Below are positions 60,854-64,000 of a stretch of DNA of 64,000 nucleotides, piece after piece. Below the pieces are notes generated by a model. That model was not told where the DNA came from, ran no database searches, and saw nothing but the letters and a program-made list of their open reading frames with translations. Location of the stretch: the NCBI GenBank assembly GCA_002354635.1, contig DELZ01000002.1, positions 539,266 to 603,265 of the forward strand. Direction: 5' to 3'. Position 1 is the stretch's first letter. The number at the start of each line of letters is the position of its first letter. A program made the translations under genes and the position numbers. The stretch comes from Sphingomonadales bacterium UBA2683. Its GTDB lineage: Bacteria > Pseudomonadota > Alphaproteobacteria > Sphingomonadales > Sphingomonadaceae.

Positions 60854-62110
60854 TCAGACGGCTTTCATGATGATGCTGGCGTTGGTGCCGCCGAAACCGA
60901 AACTGTTGCTAAGCACAGCCTTCACTTCGCGCTTCTTGGCGAAATGCGGAACCAGGTCGACACCTTCGCAACCTTCATCCGGGTCGTCGAGATTGAGCGT
61001 CGGCGGCACGATCTGGTCGCGCAGGGCGAGGATGCAGAAAATACCTTCAACAGCGCCCGCACCGCCAAGCAAATGACCGATCGCCGACTTGGTCGAGCTC
61101 ATCGACATGGTCTTGAGATCGTCGCCAAACAGACGTTTCACCGCAGCCAGCTCGATCGTGTCGGCCATGGTCGAAGTACCGTGCGCATTGACATAATCGA
61201 TATCGGCAGTGCTCAGACCGGAGCGCTTGAGCGCCATTTCCATCGACCGATAGGCACCTGTGCCGTCAGGATGCGGGGCAGTGACATGATAGGCGTCGCC
61301 GGACATGCCATAGCCGATCACTTCGCAGTAAATTTTGGCGCCGCGGGCCTTGGCATGTTCATATTCTTCCAGAACAACCACGCCAGCGCCCTCACCCATC
61401 ACAAAACCGTCGCGGTCCTTGTCATAGGGACGGGAAGCGGCTGTCGGATCATCGTTGCGCTTGGTCGACAAAGCCTTTGCCTGCGCGAAACCGGCAATTC
61501 CGATGGGGCAGATGGTTGCTTCGGCGCCGCCTGCCAGCATCACATCGGCATCATCAAGGGCAATCATCCGTGCTGCATCGCCGATGCTGTGCGCACCGGT
61601 CGAGCAAGCGGTCACCACCGCATGATTCGGCCCCATCAGGCCATATTTGATCGAAACCTGGCCGGAAATGAGGTTGATCAGCCGGCCGTGGACAAAATGC
61701 GGGCTGACCCGGCCAGGGCCGCGTTCAAACAGAACGATCGATTCTTTTTCGATTCCCGGCAATCCGCCGATCCCCGACCCGATGGAACAACCGGCACGCA
61801 ATTTGGCTTCGTCGGACATGTCGGTAAGACCGGCATCCTCCAGCGCCTGGCCGGCGGCATCGATGCCGTAGATGATGAAGGGATCGACCTGTCGCTGGAC
61901 CTTGTGATCGACGCGCAGGTTCGGATCGAAACCATATTCATGGTCGGCCGGCTTGACCTCGCAAGCGATATGGCACTTCTGATCGGACGCATCAAAGCGG
62001 GTAATTTTTCCCGCACCCGACTTGGAAGCCAATATATTGCTCCAGGTCGTTTCAACATCTCCGCCCAGCGGCGTTACCAGGCCCATTCCGGTTACAACTA
62101 CACGGCGCAT
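60854..62110 (-). CDS. fabF: 3-oxoacyl-[acyl-carrier-protein] synthase II
   Basis: A 418-residue elongating condensing enzyme of type II fatty acid synthesis. The nucleophile Cys169 is in HAVVTACSTGAHSIGDAARMI, and the histidines are in VNAHGTSTMADTIELAA and KSAIGHLLGGAGAVEGIFC. The N-terminal RRVVVTGMGLVTPLGGDVETTW is typical. It is downstream of acpP and upstream of mltG on the minus strand. Confidence 0.97.
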   Translation of the reverse strand: MRRVVVTGMGLVTPLGGDVETTWSNILASKSGAGKITRFDASDQKCHIACEVKPADHEYGFDPNLRVDHKVQRQVDPFIIYGIDAAGQALEDAGLTDMSDEAKLRAGCSIGSGIGGLPGIEKESIVLFERGPGRVSPHFVHGRLINLISGQVSIKYGLMGPNHAVVTACSTGAHSIGDAARMIALDDADVMLAGGAEATICPIGIAGFAQAKALSTKRNDDPTAASRPYDKDRDGFVMGEGAGVVVLEEYEHAKARGAKIYCEVIGYGMSGDAYHVTAPHPDGTGAYRSMEMALKRSGLSTADIDYVNAHGTSTMADTIELAAVKRLFGDDLKTMSMSSTKSAIGHLLGGAGAVEGIFCILALRDQIVPPTLNLDDPDEGCEGVDLVPHFAKKREVKAVLSNSFGFGGTNASIIMKAV

Positions 62111-62147
62111 ATCATGCCTCTCCTTGCGGACTTCCCATGCCCTAAAT

Positions 62148-62193
62148 CAAAAACGGCCACCGGTTCGGGACATTCCTCCCGGGCCGGTGAGCC
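62148..62193 (-). terminator. Terminator after acpP
   Basis: On the minus strand GGCTCACCGG pairs with CCGGTGGCC (one bulge), followed by GTTTTTG. It lies in the acpP-fabF spacer and may give partial termination, allowing more AcpP than FabF. Confidence 0.68.
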
Positions 62194-62263
62194 GCTTCAC
62201 AATTTTTTTAGCGATCATTGGCCCCGAGGTGTGCCCATTTCCCTGGCAGCACCTCAAAATCAA

Positions 62264-62500
62264 TTAACCCTTGTTTTTGTCGATGAAATCGATCGCGTCT
62301 TTGACAGTAGCGATTTTTTCGGCGGCATCATCCGGAATTTCAACGCTGAATTCTTCTTCAAACGCCATCACCAGCTCAACAATGTCGAGGCTGTCAGCGC
62401 CCAGATCATCGATGAAAGCAGCTTCTTCGGTCACTTTGTCGGCTTCAACACCCAGATGCTCAACAACGATCTTTTTTACGCGGTCTGCAGTCTCACTCAT
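62264..62500 (-). CDS. acpP: Acyl carrier protein
   Basis: A 78-residue acidic carrier. The phosphopantetheine attachment Ser37 is in FIDDLGADSLDIVELVMAFEE, the universal DSL motif. Length and charge are standard. It carries growing acyl chains for FabD, FabG and FabF encoded around it. Confidence 0.98.
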   Translation of the reverse strand: MSETADRVKKIVVEHLGVEADKVTEEAAFIDDLGADSLDIVELVMAFEEEFSVEIPDDAAEKIATVKDAIDFIDKNKG

Positions 62501-62615
62501 GAGAGGTCCTTTTTGTTAGGATTGAATTTCAATTTCGTCCTAGTGCGGTGGCGCGCGGCTTGCAAGTGTCCGTGAAGTCGAAATCGCACGGGAAATGATA
62601 TTTTTGGCAGAAGGC

Positions 62616-63359
62616 CTAAGAAATCATCGCCATACCGCCATTCACGTGCAGGGTCTGGCCGGTCACATATGACGCTTCCTGACTGGCCAGATAGACCACC
62701 GCAGCACCGATATCATCGCCGCTTCCCATTTTGCCCGCCGGAATCTTGCGATTGATCTCTTCCTTCTGGGCGTCGGTCAGCGCATCGGTCATCGGGGATT
62801 CGATGAATCCCGGGGCCACGCAATTGACGGTAATGCCGCGGGAGGCCAGTTCCTGCGCGAGCGCCTTGGACATGCCAACCAGGCCGGCCTTGGACGCGAC
62901 ATAATTGGCCTGTCCGGGATTGCCGGTGGCCCCAACCACCGAACTGATCGAGACAATCCGGCCATGACGCGCCTTCATCATCGGCCGGGCGGCGGCGCGG
63001 ATCAGGCGAAAGGCGGATTCCAGGTTAACCCGGATCACATCCGAAAAATCTTCATCCGACATCCGCATGGTCAGGCCGTCGCGGGTGATCCCGGCATTGT
63101 TGACCAATATGTCGAGCTTGCCCAGCTTGGCAACCGTATCCGGTACCAGCGCATCGACTTCGTCCGGCTTGGACAAATCGCAGGGCATGACAACATGCCC
63201 CTCGCCGGCCAATTGCGGAATCATTTCCATCAGAACCTGCTCGCGCGTTCCAGAAAGCGCAACGGTTGCGCCTTGCTCGGCCAGGGATTTGGCAATTGCG
63301 GAACCGATTCCGCCCGATGCTCCGGTTACCAGAGCGGTCATTCCGCTTAAATCAAACAT
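62616..63359 (-). CDS. fabG: 3-oxoacyl-[acyl-carrier-protein] reductase
   Basis: A 247-residue NADPH-dependent short-chain dehydrogenase. Start MFDLSGMTALVTGASGGIGSAIAKSL has an AAGGA eight bases upstream; the upstream in-frame ATG was rejected because it adds 12 unlike residues. Motifs: TGASGGIG, NNAGITRDGL, and the catalytic Ser-Tyr-Lys in IVSISSVVGATGNPGQANYVASKAGLVG. Follows fabD on the same strand. Confidence 0.97.
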   Translation of the reverse strand: MFDLSGMTALVTGASGGIGSAIAKSLAEQGATVALSGTREQVLMEMIPQLAGEGHVVMPCDLSKPDEVDALVPDTVAKLGKLDILVNNAGITRDGLTMRMSDEDFSDVIRVNLESAFRLIRAAARPMMKARHGRIVSISSVVGATGNPGQANYVASKAGLVGMSKALAQELASRGITVNCVAPGFIESPMTDALTDAQKEEINRKIPAGKMGSGDDIGAAVVYLASQEASYVTGQTLHVNGGMAMIS

Positions 63360-63421
63360 TCCAAATTCCTTCAAAATTCCAGACGGTAGAGCCAATTGTT
63401 AGAGATTGAATACCTGTGCGC

Positions 63422-64000
63422 CTAGAGACTCTTCAAAAAGGCTTCGATGTCCGCAAGCGACACGAGGCTCACGGTTTCCGCTTCTGGCGAAATCCGTCCA
63501 ACCATTCCGCTCAGGACCTTGCCGCCACACTCGACAAATTGCTCCACGCCGGATTCCGCCATATGGGCGACCGATTCCCGCCAGCGCACGGTGCCTGTAA
63601 CCTGCTGAACCAGCAGATCACGAATTTCGTCTACATCCGAGACCGGAGCTGCCGTGACATTGGCAAAAACCGGCACCACAGGCGACAATATCGTGGCCTC
63701 TGCCAGCGCTTCTTCCATGGCTTCGGCGGCGGGAGCCATCAGCGAACAGTGAAACGGGGCCGATACCGGCAGCAACAGCCCACGCTTGATACCGTGATCC
63801 TTTGCAGCCGCTATGGCGCGTTCGATGGCTCCCATATGCCCTGAAATCACAACCTGGGTCGGATCATTGTCATTGGCTACCGTACAGATCTCACCTTGTG
63901 CCGATGCGTTGGCGAGCGCCGAGGCCTTCTTGATATCCGCGCCGAGCAAGGCAGCCATGCCGCCTTCGCCGACCGGCACGGCCTTCTGCATCGACTGGCC
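63422..64000 (-). CDS. fabD: Malonyl CoA-acyl carrier protein transacylase, C-terminal part (cut by window edge)
   Basis: The last about 192 residues of FabD, which loads malonate onto AcpP. Visible: GQSMQKAVPVGEGGMAALLG, then ICTVANDNDPTQVVISGH, and LLPVSAPFHCSLMAPAAEAM with the catalytic His. The C-terminus GTVRWRESVAHMAESGVEQFVECGGKVLSGMVGRI is also typical. The N-terminus with the GHSLGE serine is beyond the window edge. First gene of fabD-fabG-acpP-fabF-mltG as read here. Confidence 0.93.
   Translation of the reverse strand, partial: GQSMQKAVPVGEGGMAALLGADIKKASALANASAQGEICTVANDNDPTQVVISGHMGAIERAIAAAKDHGIKRGLLLPVSAPFHCSLMAPAAEAMEEALAEATILSPVVPVFANVTAAPVSDVDEIRDLLVQQVTGTVRWRESVAHMAESGVEQFVECGGKVLSGMVGRISPEAETVSLVSLADIEAFLKSL

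Noticed and set aside
60806..62575. Plus-strand ORF of 589 codons opposite fabF, mltG end and acpP
   Set aside because: Runs through three genes on the other strand and shows no domain; an artefact of codon bias.

Overview
The window looks like a contiguous stretch of chromosome from an alphaproteobacterium of the order Sphingomonadales (Sphingopyxis/Sphingorhabdus-like). This rests on gene content and order as read: ChpT histidine phosphotransferase, gatC-gatA-gatB, rpsP-rimM-trmD-rplS after ffh, a phage-shock operon with PspF/PspA/PspB/PspC, sphingomonad-style 'TTCGACAAGCTCAGG' palindromic repeats, and moderately high GC. It is almost entirely housekeeping DNA, densely packed, with many 1-4 bp start/stop overlaps. 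No insertion sequence, prophage, CRISPR array or rRNA operon is visible. The first gene (ahcY) and last gene (fabD) are cut by the window edges.

Layout. 0-9.7 kb: 5' end of ahcY with a palindromic operator, YqgE protein, peroxiredoxin, M2 peptidase, hydrolase, DsbA-like isomerase, a MarR-EmrA-EmrB efflux operon, asd. 9.8-13.9 kb (minus): ffh, rpsP, rimM, a small membrane protein, trmD (carrying an in-frame palindromic repeat), rplS. 14-20.9 kb: GGDEF/EAL protein, dapF-mtaB-ftsY-yciB, superoxide dismutase, PuuD-like membrane protein. 20.9-25.5 kb: pspF facing a sigma-54-driven psp operon of ten genes, six of them small membrane/coiled-coil proteins that follow pspC. 25.6-36.3 kb: sufE, J-domain protein, caspase/Sel1 protein, RNase P RNA, amidase, chpT, JAMM peptidase, rluD-type synthase, rpoH, mtgA, clpX, clpP and a second clpP. 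36.4-45.8 kb: trigger factor with a Lys/Ala tail, tRNA-Leu, gatB/gatA/gatC, DUF3089 protein, ruvX, pyrB with a probably non-catalytic dihydroorotase. 45.8-50.0 kb: two SPOR-domain repeat proteins flanking a ParA/RHH pair. 50.0-59.8 kb: serB, miaA, ilvB-ilvN-ilvC, BLUF photoreceptor, leuA with a leucine leader peptide, two nitronate monooxygenases. 59.8-64 kb (minus): fabD, fabG, acpP, fabF, mltG.

Functional themes: protein synthesis, targeting and quality control (ffh/ftsY, tig, clpX/clpP, rpoH, GatCAB, ribosomal proteins); branched-chain amino acid synthesis with apparent leucine attenuation; fatty acid synthesis; and inner-membrane stress response.

The most unusual region is the psp operon. 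Five small single-span membrane proteins in a row carry a common coiled-coil module (LE-x-I-x-TD ... EIE-x-LR) that also appears at the C-terminus of PspC, and a sixth relative lacks the tail. This looks like tandem duplication inside a stress operon. Other points of interest are the PspA start ambiguity, the palindromic repeat translated inside trmD, the leu attenuator, head-to-head gene pairs sharing a CATG start, and the ParA/RHH/SPOR cluster.
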